23,702 nucleotides of DNA from Saprospiraceae bacterium (GTDB lineage Bacteria; Bacteroidota; Bacteroidia; Chitinophagales; Saprospiraceae). The position numbers and the translations under genes are program-made. The stretch lies in contig JADKGD010000050.1 of assembly GCA_016717145.1 (NCBI GenBank), positions 1 through 23,702 of the forward strand. Direction: 5' to 3'. Positions 1 to 9,987 of the stretch are shown here, piece after piece (position 1 is the first letter of the stretch; every line of letters begins with the position of its first letter). Below the pieces are notes generated by a model. It made no database searches and had not been told where the DNA came from. It was given only the letters and a program-made list of their open reading frames with translations.

Positions 1-2
1 AA

Positions 3-397
3 AAAATAGATCTTCTAGGATATGTTATTATTGGATTAGTAATTTTATGTCTTTTAACTTTGTTAGTATATGTTTTATATGTACAATATAGCGATGGTTA
101 CTTTTTGACCTTTTATGTGGGAATTATAATAATTTTCTGCTACATACTTAAGTATTTTGGTGTATCAATGAAATGGATGGAAATATCCATATTTGGAATT
201 TCTGTAGGATTTAGGTACTTATACTATCATTTTTCCTAATATGTGATGAATGGTACAGGTGGTTTGAAGAACAACCGGATTTTGCGATTGGATTACCAGT
301 CATTTTAATTGTTGGTATTTCTCTTGCGATTTACCTAGAATATAATAAGAGAAAAAAGCTACAAAATTCTGATAAGAATAAGTGGGATAATTATTAA
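3..397 (+). CDS. Small integral membrane protein, 5'-partial, one frameshift
   Basis: The window opens inside this reading frame. The first segment (3-239) is almost all hydrophobic, with two or three likely membrane helices (residues such as YVIIGLVILCLLTLLVYVLY, then GIIIIFCYIL). It ends at a TAA just after a run of T. The +1 frame continues without interruption (DEWYRWFEEQPDFAIGL, then another hydrophobic stretch PVILIVGISLAIYLEY) to a lysine-rich tail and TAA at 395-397. I therefore read both segments as one protein broken by a 1-base indel near 231-236. No family is recognised and the N-terminus is missing. Two separate small membrane proteins are the alternative. It probably belongs to the accessory element described for the left part of the window. 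Confidence 0.5.
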
Positions 398-539
398 TAA
401 TTATATTTCTCACCTAAACAAATCTACCGTGCAACTGTAATTGAAAGCTCTTTACACCTACCATGAGGATTCATCAAGTAGTTATGGAATTTACTCCTAT
501 AAAGCTATACATACCGCGAGATATTATCTTCGATGTTTG

Positions 540-589
540 GTGACACTAACACAATAATAGTACTATGTATTATATTGCGTATGTGTCAC
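540..589. terminator. Imperfect inverted repeat between convergent genes, probable terminator hairpin
   Basis: GTGACAC at 540-546 pairs with GTGTCAC at 583-589, and the pairing continues imperfectly inwards (ACACAATA against TATTGCGT) around an AT-rich loop. The hairpin lies 11 bases downstream of the inferred stop of the minus-strand gene at 601 and downstream of the plus-strand membrane protein ending at 397. A bidirectional terminator is the natural reading, although no strong T-tract follows on either side. Confidence 0.4.
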
Positions 590-600
590 TATCACTATCA

Positions 601-1497
601 TCATAACTTTTTACCTATTATAATGTATGCGTTTTTACTATCTCTTTTTTCTCGATCAATAAATGTTTCCAGAAATATACCAAGAATATCTTCTTTTGTA
701 TAGTTTTAAGTTCCAAAATGATCTGTTTAATTCTCCTATTTGTATCTGTATTATTTCATCAAGCTCTTTTATGATACCTATAGTATCCTGTATAGAAGTA
801 ATGACCTGCTCACTAAAGTAGGGGAGACCTGCTATTTGTGTTAAGTTATACCTTTTACCTTGAAGTTGTTGAATAGATTCATCTATGATACTATTTAAGG
901 TAGTATAAAAAGTACCTGCAGCAATATTATAACTATTAGAATGTGCTAATGCAAATTTGAGATAAGTGGTCCGATCTGTTATATCTGTAGCTATGGTTGG
1001 AAGAATAGCTTAAAATAACTATCTACCATTGCAAAATAGAATTTATCATTCGCTATAAGCCGGGAGATAGCTATACTTTCTCCATCCAGTTTTAGGTGCA
1101 CTTTGTTTTGTTTTGGTAATCCACTTTTTATATCAATAATATCTATCGTTGTTAGCTGCTTTTTTATTAGTGCAAAATAATCCTTAAATCTAAGTATTTG
1201 AGCTCCTTTATTATGATACCTATTATAAGTAATTAACTGTGTACTTATTTTTCCGATTTCGAACTCGATAAAAACTCCATATCTATTTAGATATACTATT
1301 TTATCCAGAGTACAGTTTATATATTGATCATGTAGAGCCGCCCATACTACATATGGAGTGATAAATTTACCGGATTTATAGCTTGCATACTTTAAATATT
1401 CTTGTCCTTTTTCCAATATAAAAGTACTTTCGTTAGGAAATTGTATTACAGGCCTTGTAATTTTCGTTTGGTTATTGATAACATCTATATTTTTCAT
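601..1497 (-). CDS. Hypothetical protein downstream of the SF2 helicase, two frameshifts
   Basis: The N-terminal 168 residues are open from ATG at 1497 (begins MKNIDVINNQTKITRPVIQF) to a false stop at 991. A shift near 1000 restores a reading frame that continues as TDRTTYLKFALAHSNSYNIAAG and runs to about 700. A second shift gives an acidic/basic tail (FLETFIDREKRDSKNAYI) ending in TGA at 601-603. If that shift is wrong, the stop is at 656. The corrected length is about 298 residues. It has no signal peptide or membrane segment, and I recognise no domain. The gene starts 71 bases after the helicase stop on the same strand, so the two are probably co-transcribed and may act together. Confidence 0.5.
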
Positions 1498-1568
1498 AGG
1501 TGTCTATTTTTTCTTTTACAAAATAGCTTTTCTTTTTAAGTACGTCTTCAGTATTTTAGTTTCATTAT

Positions 1569-2933
1569 TTAAAATTGTTCATCTACCATTTTGGGTACCT
1601 TATATCGTTTTATATACCCTTCATACTTGTAATAAGGTATAGTGTTCTTAACTTTTCGAACATCTCACTTTGTATCACTAGCTTTTATTGGGGTATGGTA
1701 AATAATACCTCCCTTTTTTTCTCAATCTTGCTACCGATTGTAATATCGTAGGTAATCCATCATAAAATATACCTTCTTCTCCTTTTATTAACTCATCACT
1801 GTATTTACATGGGTATATTATGATTAGCAAATCCCGAGATTTTTATATCCACTCCTGTACTAAAATTAGTACCAATATTATTTAAATTTTGATCAAGGAA
1901 ACTTTTTTATTCTTTTGTATCCGATGTTAATAATTGGGTATTGGGATTTAAACCTTCTATTTCAGCATGTATACTTTTAGCAAGTTTTTAGAATAACATA
2001 TTATATGAAAATGAGCATCAGAAGTGATATATTTATTTATCCAGTGTAATAGATATTGTACAAGGTCTTTATAATTTTTTAAGCTGTATTCTTCTGGAAA
2101 AAATACCATATCCAGGGGTGATACATCTGTTCTTTTTACCCTATTGGATTCCAGTATATGTATGTGATCATCAGTGAGATATGCTAGATGTTTGATCACA
2201 ATATTTACAGGTTCGGTATAAGTAGCAGTAGATACTATACATTTATGTACTACTTTTTTCCACATGGTTAGGTAGTGTATAAATTCATTCTTAAAGTTAT
2301 GTATAGATGCATGTATCTCATCAAAAAACATATATACTCTCTGCTTACTTTTTACGCAATACTTCAATAAGAGCTCAAAATAATATGTTTTAAAACTTTT
2401 TTGTTGAAATGCTGTATCTCCCGGATTACGAAGTAGTGCATTTATAGTAGTAATGTGTATCCTTTTACCATTTACAAAATCTGTAATCGATATATTCTCA
2501 AGTATAAATTTATCAACATCTTTTTATTGGGTTCTTCATCCAGATATCTGTAGTTAGTGATTATTCCCGTATCAATTCCATATTTCTCCCCCGTAAGTTC
2601 TCTCATATCCTTTTCTACCAGCGATTTGAATGGAGTAGCCATGATAATGATAGATTGTTTATCCTCGGATAGTATTTTTTTTATCAACTTGTATATAGCT
2701 GTAGTTTTACCACTTCCGGTAGCTACATTGATTACATCGGTAGATTTTTGCTTGATATCTATCTTTGATATAAGATCATCAGTTACATACCCATCTTCAT
2801 CCGGGACCACATTTGATTGTATAACATCATATCCGCATGATGTAAACTGTTCTACATCAACCATCTTATACTCTATATCTATTTGGGACACATAATCCTT
2901 ACCATCAAATTCAACTACTTTATATTTATCCAT
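1569..2933 (-). CDS. SF2 (DEAH-like) helicase, frameshifted
   Basis: Superfamily 2 helicase motifs occur in the expected order across several frames. Walker A is in VATGSGKTTAIYK (about residue 73), motif Ia in ATPFKSLVEKD, Walker B in VYMFFDEIHA (DEIH), and motif III in VSTATYTEP. Motif V is GTNFSTGVDI and motif VI is LQSVARLRKKG with its arginines. The frame breaks near 2520, 1985, 1900 and 1800, and a possible nonsense codon lies near 1670. The corrected protein is about 455 residues, which is a bare two-RecA-domain helicase with few accessory parts. ATP-driven unwinding or translocation on nucleic acid is the family function. Its substrate is unknown. It is divergent from the polymerase-like gene at 3044 and shares its intergenic region, which suggests common control and perhaps a joint replication or transcription role for the element. 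Confidence 0.75.
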
Positions 2934-2959
2934 GTAACCTATTTTATTAATATATATTT

Positions 2960-2991
2960 ACCATTATGTTAGTAAAATATGGGAGTAAAAT
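2960..2991 (+). repeat. Conserved 32-bp intergenic element, copy 1
   Basis: The sequence reads ACCATTATG, three variable bases, GTAAAATA, two variable bases, then GGAGTAAAAT. It matches the copy at 9087-9118 at 28 of 32 positions, and matches the reverse-strand copy at 4861-4891 apart from one missing base and two or three substitutions. It sits 26 bases upstream of the helicase ATG and just upstream of the promoter of the divergent polymerase-like gene. Confidence 0.75.
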
Positions 2992-3022
2992 TGAAATATT
3001 TCATAAAAATTTGTTATCTTTG
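2991..3022 (+). promoter_or_regulatory. Bacteroidota-type promoter for the polymerase-like gene
   Basis: TTG at 2991-2993 and TATCTTTG at 3015-3022 are separated by 21 bases. This fits the Bacteroidota -33 (TTTG) and -7 (TAnnTTTG) boxes. The -33 box abuts the end of the 32-bp repeat, so a protein bound to the repeat would contact or block RNA polymerase. The ATG at 3044 follows an AGGAG at 3033-3037. Confidence 0.55.
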
Positions 3023-3043
3023 TTTACCCTATAGGAGATAAAA

Positions 3044-4824
3044 ATGTATCTAAAAACTGCCTTCTCCTAATCAAAGGTAAATCAACCAAATCCAAAAGAA
3101 TACTTATCAGATTACTTTTTGTAACCAGATAGCATTTATTAATTTAATTATTCATAACACTTATGGTATTTAACTCTTTACTCGTACTTTCAAATACAGA
3201 TTTAACAACTCAACTTTTTACTTCCAGCAGCTAAGGAAGTGGTCTTAACAGATGATACAGCTCCCTGTTAAAAAAGCTAAACAAATAAATTACTCAAACC
3301 ATCTACTTATAAAACAACATCAATACTTATACCTGAAGGTATTAATATTAGAAAATTGCTTACAGCTAATCCACCTTTTGTTAAACAATGTAATAATAAC
3401 ATCCATCCAGGAAGATAAGGTAGCGATAATACTTAGTTTGATAGTAAAAGCTATACATCAATCTGTAAGATACGACAATACACCAAATACCTTCTATGCG
3501 CCGGTTTCTTCTGAAATATTGCAAGATCATGTTCAAGATTATTTCGAATACTTAGGTTTTCCTCATTTCAAACGATATAATAGAAACAGATGATCATTAC
3601 ATACAGATACTAAATGTACTGGTTTGGATTTTTCAGAAAAAGTATAGAAATCGATCTTTGGAAGAATATATTTTAGCTTCATACAATGATAACCCCCAAA
3701 AAGGGAGCATTGTTTCAAAAAGTTAAAAAACACTCAAACTTAGAAATCTACCATAGATAAATACCTGAAATGTTTCAGGATATACAATCTGTAACTGTCA
3801 CGGATATAAACAAAGCAAAAGATTATATTTACAATGATTTATATACACATGCTTACGACGCTGTTATAGAAGGATTTAAAGAAAAAAGAAATGGGTTGTA
3901 TAATATCTATAAAAAAAATACTGAGGATGAAAACAAAATACTCATATCAAAATATCAAAATATAAAACTGGACAGTTGGTATGAATCGTTACATTCTTTA
4001 CATAATAGACACATACACTTTAATCAGGATAAAACAAGTTTCGTTTGCATACTTCTGTTGTAAATACTAAAAATTGAGTGCAATCATTTTTAAGATTAAA
4101 TGGTAAAAATATTGTTAGTTGTGATCTTAAATTCACAGCCATTTTCTCTCATCGTTCTTTTTACTCCCCGGTATGATCAATTCAGATATTTATAATATCC
4201 TGAAAAACTGTTTATCCGATATAAATCAAGTAAAACCAAAGATATATGATAGTATAATCAAAGGATGAAATTTTAAACAAGGTAACATAGATCCATCTAC
4301 ATCTTTATACATAGATTTGGTCAGTCTGGGTACATCTATGAGTTTATAGCTGTTAATATGGGGATTGTACATTCAATTAAAAACCAATACAATATTAAAA
4401 ATGATAGAAAATATGGAAAAGAATCCTTATTTAAAGTCATGTTTTATCCACCAAGATTTAATAGTGATGAAAGGAACATCTTTCGCGCACACTTTCTCAA
4501 GTAGCATCATTATTTGAAGATATAAATGTGTTATGTATAAATACTAAAACTATGCAAAAAACATACAATCTACCAAATTCAGGTAAAAATAACTTAGCAA
4601 TATTATTACAAACCATAGAAAGTCACCTGATACTCAATGTGATATGTAGAGATATGAAAGATAAATATCCGGATATACCGCTTGGTACCGTCCATGATGC
4701 GATAGCAACAAATCCGGAATATACCGAAGTACTATTGGAAGAAATGAAAACTACACTTACTGCTTATATTGGAATACAACCATCGTTCAAAGAAGAAGAT
4801 TGGTCCATACCTTTATTGTATTAA
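3044..4824 (+). CDS. Polymerase-like (family A/single-subunit fold) mobile-element protein, heavily frameshifted
   Basis: The N-terminal third is badly broken and the start at 3044 is inferred from AGGAG plus the promoter. The readable middle part includes EDKVAIILSLIVKAIHQSVR and DINKAKDYIYNDLYTHAYDA. Near 4090-4140 a corrected frame reads LNGKNIVSCDLKNSQPF, a motif-A-like aspartate followed by the NSQP signature of a family I recall from Bacteroidota mobile elements. Near 4400-4460 RKYGKESLFKVMFYPP resembles the basic motif B helix. The C-terminal 98 residues contain LAILLQTIESHLIL and PLGTVHDAIATN, equivalent to the motif C 'HD'. Together these resemble the palm of A-family DNA polymerases and T7-like RNA polymerases. 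Catalytic activity is an inference. The gene could also be a true pseudogene, since breaks here are denser than elsewhere. It is divergent from the helicase at 2933. Confidence 0.6.
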
Positions 4825-4860
4825 TTTCCTTTTTAAGTTAAAGAGGAGGTGGAAATGGGT

Positions 4861-4891
4861 ATTCTACTCCCTTTTTTACTAACATAATGGT
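4861..4891 (-). repeat. Conserved 32-bp intergenic element, copy 2 (reverse strand, 31 bp)
   Basis: On the minus strand this reads ACCATTATGTTAGTAAAA, then AAGGGAGTAGAAT. It has the same ACCATTATG, GTAAAA and GGGAGTA blocks as copies 1 and 3, with one base fewer in the middle. It lies in the convergent gap between the end of the polymerase-like gene (4824) and the end of the HNH gene (4900), so at least this copy is not placed as an ordinary upstream promoter. Confidence 0.7.
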
Positions 4892-4899
4892 GTCTATAT

Positions 4900-6079
4900 C
4901 TATAATATGTATATATAGTAATGTATCCTATAATAGGGGTGAAGTATTTCAACTTTTTTTCTTATCCAAATTTCACAAGCATAGCTATTAGAAATACCAT
5001 TATCCCTTGAGAAAATATCATCTTCCTCCAGGATTAAATCCTCACATAATTCGGTTTGAAGATGGTACACAATATTAAAGATAAATAATATTGTAATAAT
5101 TTGGTACGAGTGTTCACTAAATTTCGTTATGATAAAATTAAATTTAAGATATAAGGATATTATTTTGTCAACCCCAATGTGTAATTGGTAACATAAAATC
5201 ATTCTTATTGGTTAATATATCTAATTCATCTATTGAAGCAACGTTAAATTTTATATTTTTATCTGGGTGTAAATTGTTTTCCTCCTTAGTAAAACCAGAA
5301 AGAAATACTGAGATATTTTCAATATTTGATCCTTTATTAAAAGGTAGTGATACTAAATATCCCTTTCAAAATTTTTGGATTAGTTATTAAATATAATCCT
5401 GGAATACCTAATTGATCCTTTAAAACAAATTTTCGTAAACTTTTATCACAGTTAATAATTGAAGTTCTAAATTCTCTCAGCATTACTAGTAAAGATATAT
5501 GGATACCCAAGTTTGCTAAAAGTATATAAGTACGCTGATTTGACATAAGCTGCAATCAATATATCAAGGTTAGGTAAATTAATTTTAAAAGTAGCTTTAA
5601 ATGGTTTACTCAAAATATTTTGTGCTTCTCCTTTAAGTTTGGGTTCATTCTTTTACCATCCATATGCAAAAACATACTATCATTGTTTCTAGTTTCAATA
5701 GATCCACCAATTGTTATATTATTTTCCAAGTTTGATTTCTGTATTTAGCTTTATTACGCTTTATTATTTACCAAGCTATGTAATTTGTTATGTTCTGAAA
5801 TACTACTGTCAATTTTTGAACCTAAATCATTATTACATTTTTACATGTGAGCGTACATAATTTTCCTCCTGAGTTTTGGGGTATAATATGTTCCAAAGTT
5901 AACAATGAATTTGGACCGTAAATTGCATCTTTATGATATGGAACAAAGCACAATGGACAATAATATTTTTCAGTATCCAAATTTAAGCTTGGAATTTCCT
6001 TAGCTAGTAAACACAAGTTTCTATTATATTTATCAAATAATGATTCCTTTAATAATTGATCACTTTGTTTATTCCCCAT
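4900..6079 (-). CDS. HNH endonuclease, companion of the adjacent type IIG gene; frameshifted
   Basis: It starts at ATG 6079, 10 bases after the stop of the methyltransferase gene. The N-terminal part contains a zinc-ribbon-like HNH core: CPLC, then LTLEHIIPQNSGGK, then after a one-base correction near 5838 CNNDLGSKIDS. The HxxP and CNN..GS residues are typical of HNH nucleases such as those in McrA-like proteins. After further shifts it continues as PNLDILIAAYVKSAYLYTFS and KLGYPYIF, a C-terminal segment I recall from longer bacterial HNH proteins. A fourth shift in GGGG near 5184 joins it to the 100-codon open stretch ending at 4900. The corrected length is about 390 residues. Expected role is DNA cleavage, possibly of modified or invading DNA. 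The junctions between segments are my inference. Confidence 0.65.
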
Positions 6080-6088
6080 TATTCTATA

Positions 6089-9041
6089 TTATCCATTTTC
6101 CACTACAGCTATCTCCTCCTCCGTCAACCCTTACAACTCATATACCATCCGATCTGTCTCTTTATCTGAATTATCAATCTCAGCTTGTAAGTTGTTTATT
6201 TCTTGTTTGTAGGTATTAAAATAATCTTCCCACTCATCCTGGTCCTTTAGAGATAGTAATATCTTTTTTTTTTTAGCTCTCCTACAAAGCTCTTAAAATC
6301 ATTCTCATAGAACTTTTCTAGCTTACCTGTGATATTTTGTATGTGGAAATTACTTTGGATTCTGCAATGAATTTATTTACTAAATTCATATTTTCAGAAT
6401 TTAATTTATGTATATGATTATATAAATCAATAAAAATATTTTCTAAGTCACTGGTTGTTAATTTAATAGGTAATAACTTTAAGTTTTGTATAGGTATTTT
6501 TGGAAAAAGTAATTTTGCTGATTTAAACTTAATATTATAATAAAAATTTATCAGTTTACTGTTGATTAATGAAGCAATAAATTTTAAACTAATTAATGGA
6601 TGAGACTTAATAGTTAAATTATATACATCACAAACATTATAAAGCCCACTATCGTCAAAAGCACAAACTAACTTATTACCTATTCTTCTTAATAGAATTT
6701 TTTCATTAAAATAAATTTTCTCAGTTTTATAAATGTTTGGGTTATTACTATCAAATTCAACATATTTATTATAAGATGTAATAAAATACCTGTGGATATT
6801 TCCTCCACATACAATCAGTTTATAATTGTCATTTAACCTTTTATCAGTTGTTATATCACTGTTAAACCCAAATTCCATACCTCTAGCAAAGTCTACAATG
6901 TCAGAGAGTATAGTTTTATTACTTAAAATTTTATTGGCTAGGTTGTATTCTAAATCATTTGAATAAATGTTAAAAATTAAATTATTAAAACCTAAAAAAT
7001 AACTATTTTCTATTTCATTATATTTAAAATCTTTTCCAGCACATTTGATTATATAGTTCTTTTCTTTAACATTTGTTAGTATTAAAATTCCTGAATCAAC
7101 AGAAGCTGAATTAAATACATTACTACCCAAATCTATTATTTGATTAATTTTATAATTATTAAGTAAAAATGTTCTAACGATTGTAAATTTATATTAGTAA
7201 ACAATGAGCTTGGAGCAATATAACCAAGCATACCTCCAAGTTTTAGTAAATAACACCCTTTTTCATAAAATAAACTATATAAATCAACAGAACTTGAAAC
7301 TTTATAAGTTGCTGAATAAAAAGTGTTATTTGAACTAAAAGAAACATAAGGTGGATTCCCAATTACCACATCAAAACCACCTTTAGTAAATACCTTTGGA
7401 AACTCTGCTTCCCACTTAAAAGCTTTATCTCCTGCTACTGTAGGATCATCGATCAGGGAGTTACCACACTTTATATTATTAGATAAGTTATTGAGCTTTC
7501 TCCCTTTTTTAGCACTACGCAACCACAGCGCTAATCTTGCTATTTCTACAGATTCTTCATTGATATCTACACCAAATAGGTTATTCTCCAGGATATCCGC
7601 ACTACATCTGTAATAGTGATAGGAGCATCAAAAAGCTTGCTTTCCAGATCAGCTATATATTGGTGTTCCCTTTGCAGATACACATATGCCTGATTCAGAA
7701 ATGCACCACTACCACATGCAGGATCACATATAGTGAGCGATAGTACATATTGTTTATAAAGATTTAGTTTTTCTAGTAGTGGTTTGCGTTCACTGGGTTT
7801 CTTAGCTGTTACAAATGCATCCTCATCTATATCAAGTTCTGTTTTTTTGTCCGTACAAAGCTTTCCTACTGTATTTTCTACTATATATTCAGTAATGTAT
7901 TTAGGTGTATAAAAAACTCCATCTTTTTTACGTTTTGTTTTGGATTTATCTATAGGATCACCCTCGAGCTCAGCTTGTATTTCCTCTATCTCATTGAGTG
8001 AATGCTCAAATATATGTCCTAGTATATTTACATCCACCTCACTGATAAAATCATAGGTAGATAGTTTCTGAGTGTGTGCATACAAAACATTATCCTCTAT
8101 TACTATATGGTCCAGCAGAATATCTGTACTAAACAATCCACCATTATATGCAAATATCTCTTGTTTATCTCCGGCTGCAGCTCTTCCGGTATTGATGTAC
8201 TCAAAGTATTTTTTAAATATATCATACAGTGGTCGATACTCATCCATCTCCCGGAGTTTATTCCAATGTTTTATGATCTCAGATATAGAGTTGGCCGGGA
8301 GCAAGCCATTGTTATCTTCACAAAAGAATATAAACAGAAACCTATCTATAAGTTTTTGTGATGCTTTAAATAATGTGAGTTTATCTACTTCTGAGTTCCA
8401 TTCGCACAAACTCCGGAACAAATCCTGTTTAAAACTGCTATAATCTTTATAGAGTTGTTTGGTGATGTTTTCTTCTTTAACAATAGATTCCTGTTTTATT
8501 TTGAGTGGTATCCCGGCACTTATACTCTGGTATGATATACATAGATACAATAACTTAAACTCATCCTGAGAGAGCATAAACAGGTTAAACTCCTCATACT
8601 CATTGGATTTTTGTATATAAAAGCGGAGTTTCTCAAAATTGGATGTAATTACATAAACCGCTTCAGGGTGAGCACTCAGATAGTAAAATGCTTGTTGTTG
8701 TACCTTTCCTAGATCAATGGTATTTGTACCTTTTAATTCTATTATCCCTGTTACCTTTTCATTTATAATGATAGCTCCATCCGCTTTTTGCTGTCAGATA
8801 CATTTTTTTGTTCTGTAGTGAGGTTATAATTCGGATCAGGATTGATAGTGTATCCCATAATCTTTACAAACAATTCCCCTCAGAAACCCCTCCTGAAATT
8901 GTTCTTCCTTTGCATTTCTGATATTCTGTTGGGTAATTGGATTGTTAAAGTATAGTTTATACTCAGTATATGCCGCAACTACCGCAGCATCATTGAGTGA
9001 AGTTAAATATCCCTTCAACACAGATTTTTGAAATAATCCAT
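6089..9041 (-). CDS. Type IIG-like restriction endonuclease/N6-adenine DNA methyltransferase (Eco57I-like), frameshifted
   Basis: The start at ATG 9041 gives MDYFK, and adding one A to AAAAA gives KSVLKGYLTSLNDAA, matching the usual start of this family. An N-terminal nuclease motif follows near 8720-8795 (KADGAI then GIIELKGT, the D...ExK pattern of PD-(D/E)XK enzymes). The methyltransferase has motif I CDPACGSGAFLNQAY near 7690-7735 and the catalytic motif IV GNPPYV near 7340-7360, diagnostic for adenine-N6 enzymes. A TaqI-like target-recognition region and a coiled coil (KQEINNLQAEIDNSDKET) follow. The end reads MVYEL-stop-GLTEEEIAVVENG. The family normally has Tyr there, so TAT has become TAA near 6135. 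Breaks lie near 9030, 8880, 8785, 7600, 7135, 6335 and 6265. Corrected length is about 984 residues, the normal size. It modifies and cuts DNA in one polypeptide. Confidence 0.85.
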
Positions 9042-9086
9042 AATCTTTTCTTAGTATATAAATAGATAGGGTAAATATAATAAATA

Positions 9087-9118
9087 ACCATTATGATGGT
9101 AAAATAACGGAGTAAAAT
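9087..9118 (+). repeat. Conserved 32-bp intergenic element, copy 3
   Basis: It has the same blocks as copy 1 (ACCATTATG, GTAAAATA, CGGAGTAAAAT) and the same length, with four substitutions. It lies 45 bases upstream of the restriction-methyltransferase ATG on the minus strand and 38 bases upstream of the plus-strand gene at 9157, so both divergent intergenic regions of the element carry a copy. Confidence 0.75.
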
Positions 9119-9131
9119 CACTCATTTTCTA

Positions 9132-9139
9132 TACTTTTG
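9132..9139 (+). promoter_or_regulatory. Candidate -7 box upstream of the Cys-motif protein
   Basis: TACTTTTG fits TAnnTTTG and lies 17 bases before the ATG at 9157. No clear -33 TTTG is seen at the usual distance, so the assignment rests on one box. Confidence 0.35.
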
Positions 9140-9156
9140 TTAAAAATACAACATCT

Positions 9157-9749
9157 ATGAGTACTTCCTACGATAATATAATTCAAAGTATATCAGCAAT
9201 GGATGTACAAGCATTACATTCGATATTAGATGATCACAGAACCTACAATGATATTTCAAAAAATGAATTTATTTCCAGGATATCAGCAGTATTCGATTAT
9301 TTTATTGAAGAATGTGGTGAGCACAAATTAGTACCATTGCAGGTGTTTGTGGTTCATCTTCCTGCATAAATTGTAATGCAGCTGGTATCACGTTTCAGGG
9401 TATGGTAACAGGTAAGTATATGAGTCTAATATTTGTTATAGAGGGAGAAAGTGTCACAGATATATATCAATGCAAGGAATTTCGGCTGCAGGATGGAGTT
9501 GTGCTAACGGACCAGATCCAATATAAGCTCACACAGCAGCATTTGATACCTATTTGGGTAAAAGTATTGAAACCATATTACGAAACGCATCTACCACTAG
9601 TAAAATATCTCCATATCCCACACATTGATGCAGGATATATAGAAATATCATCACAGTACAATATAAGGTTGGATATATCGCGGGATTTACCATTTCTAAA
9701 GTTTATGATTAACTATCAGGAAGCACAAGCATCGGTATTGGAAAAGTAA
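9157..9749 (+). CDS. Hypothetical protein with a C-x4-C-x2-C motif, one frameshift
   Basis: The ATG at 9157 opens 70 codons (starts MSTSYDNIIQSISAMDVQAL) ending at a false stop at 9367. A one-base shift near 9343 continues as GVCGSSSCINCNAAGITFQG and then directly into the open frame VTGKYMSLIFVIEGESVTDI to TAA at 9747. The corrected protein has about 197 residues, is acidic in its first third, and has no membrane segment or signal peptide. The three cysteines could bind zinc or another metal, but no fourth ligand is obvious. No family is recognised. It is transcribed away from the restriction-methyltransferase and is the last gene before the tRNA-Pro fragment, so it may be the end gene of the integrated element. 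Confidence 0.6.
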
Positions 9750-9926
9750 TAAAAAAGTAGTTCATTGCAAAATATAGTATGGGATATATAATATATTGAG
9801 GCAGAAACGTGGTATATTTACGCAGTCGCAACAGCAACAAAAGTTCTTTTATTAATCAAATGAGTATCTGTTAAGGTATCCATATAAAAAGTAGCTATTT
9901 TTATTATAATATAAATGCTTGATTAT

Positions 9927-9987
9927 CAGTTGGTAGCGTACTAGCATGGGGTGCTAGAGGTCGCTGGTTCGAATCCAGTCGTCCTGA
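9927..9987 (+). tRNA. tRNA-Pro(GGG) 3' portion lacking the 5' acceptor strand; candidate attachment site
   Basis: From the D-loop onward this is a good tRNA: anticodon stem CTAGC/GCTAG around loop ATGGGGT (anticodon GGG), variable loop AGGTC, T-arm GCTGG-TTCGAAT-CCAGT, 3' acceptor strand CGTCCTG and discriminator A. The matching 5' acceptor strand (CAGGACG would be needed) and the 5' half of the D-stem are absent. The bases there (ATGCTTGATTAT) cannot pair, and a single indel would not explain this. No CCA is encoded. Such 3' tRNA fragments are the usual far attachment site of integrative elements, with the intact gene at the other end, here expected left of the window. It is probably not a working tRNA. 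Confidence 0.65.

Noticed and set aside
3044..4824. Reverse transcriptase or retron
   Set aside because: There is no YxDD motif. The DLKNSQP and TVHDAI motifs point to an A-family-like palm, and no structured ncRNA is seen next to it.
4900..5202. Independent 100-residue minus-strand gene
   Set aside because: Removing one G from the GGGG near 5184 joins it to the HNH protein frame, so it is better read as that protein's C-terminus.
8072..8443. Plus-strand reading frames of about 95-123 codons
   Set aside because: They lie opposite the well-supported restriction-methyltransferase and contain no domain.
9927..9987. Functional tRNA-Pro
   Set aside because: The 5' acceptor strand and D-stem half cannot pair with the 3' parts, and a single sequencing indel would not repair them.
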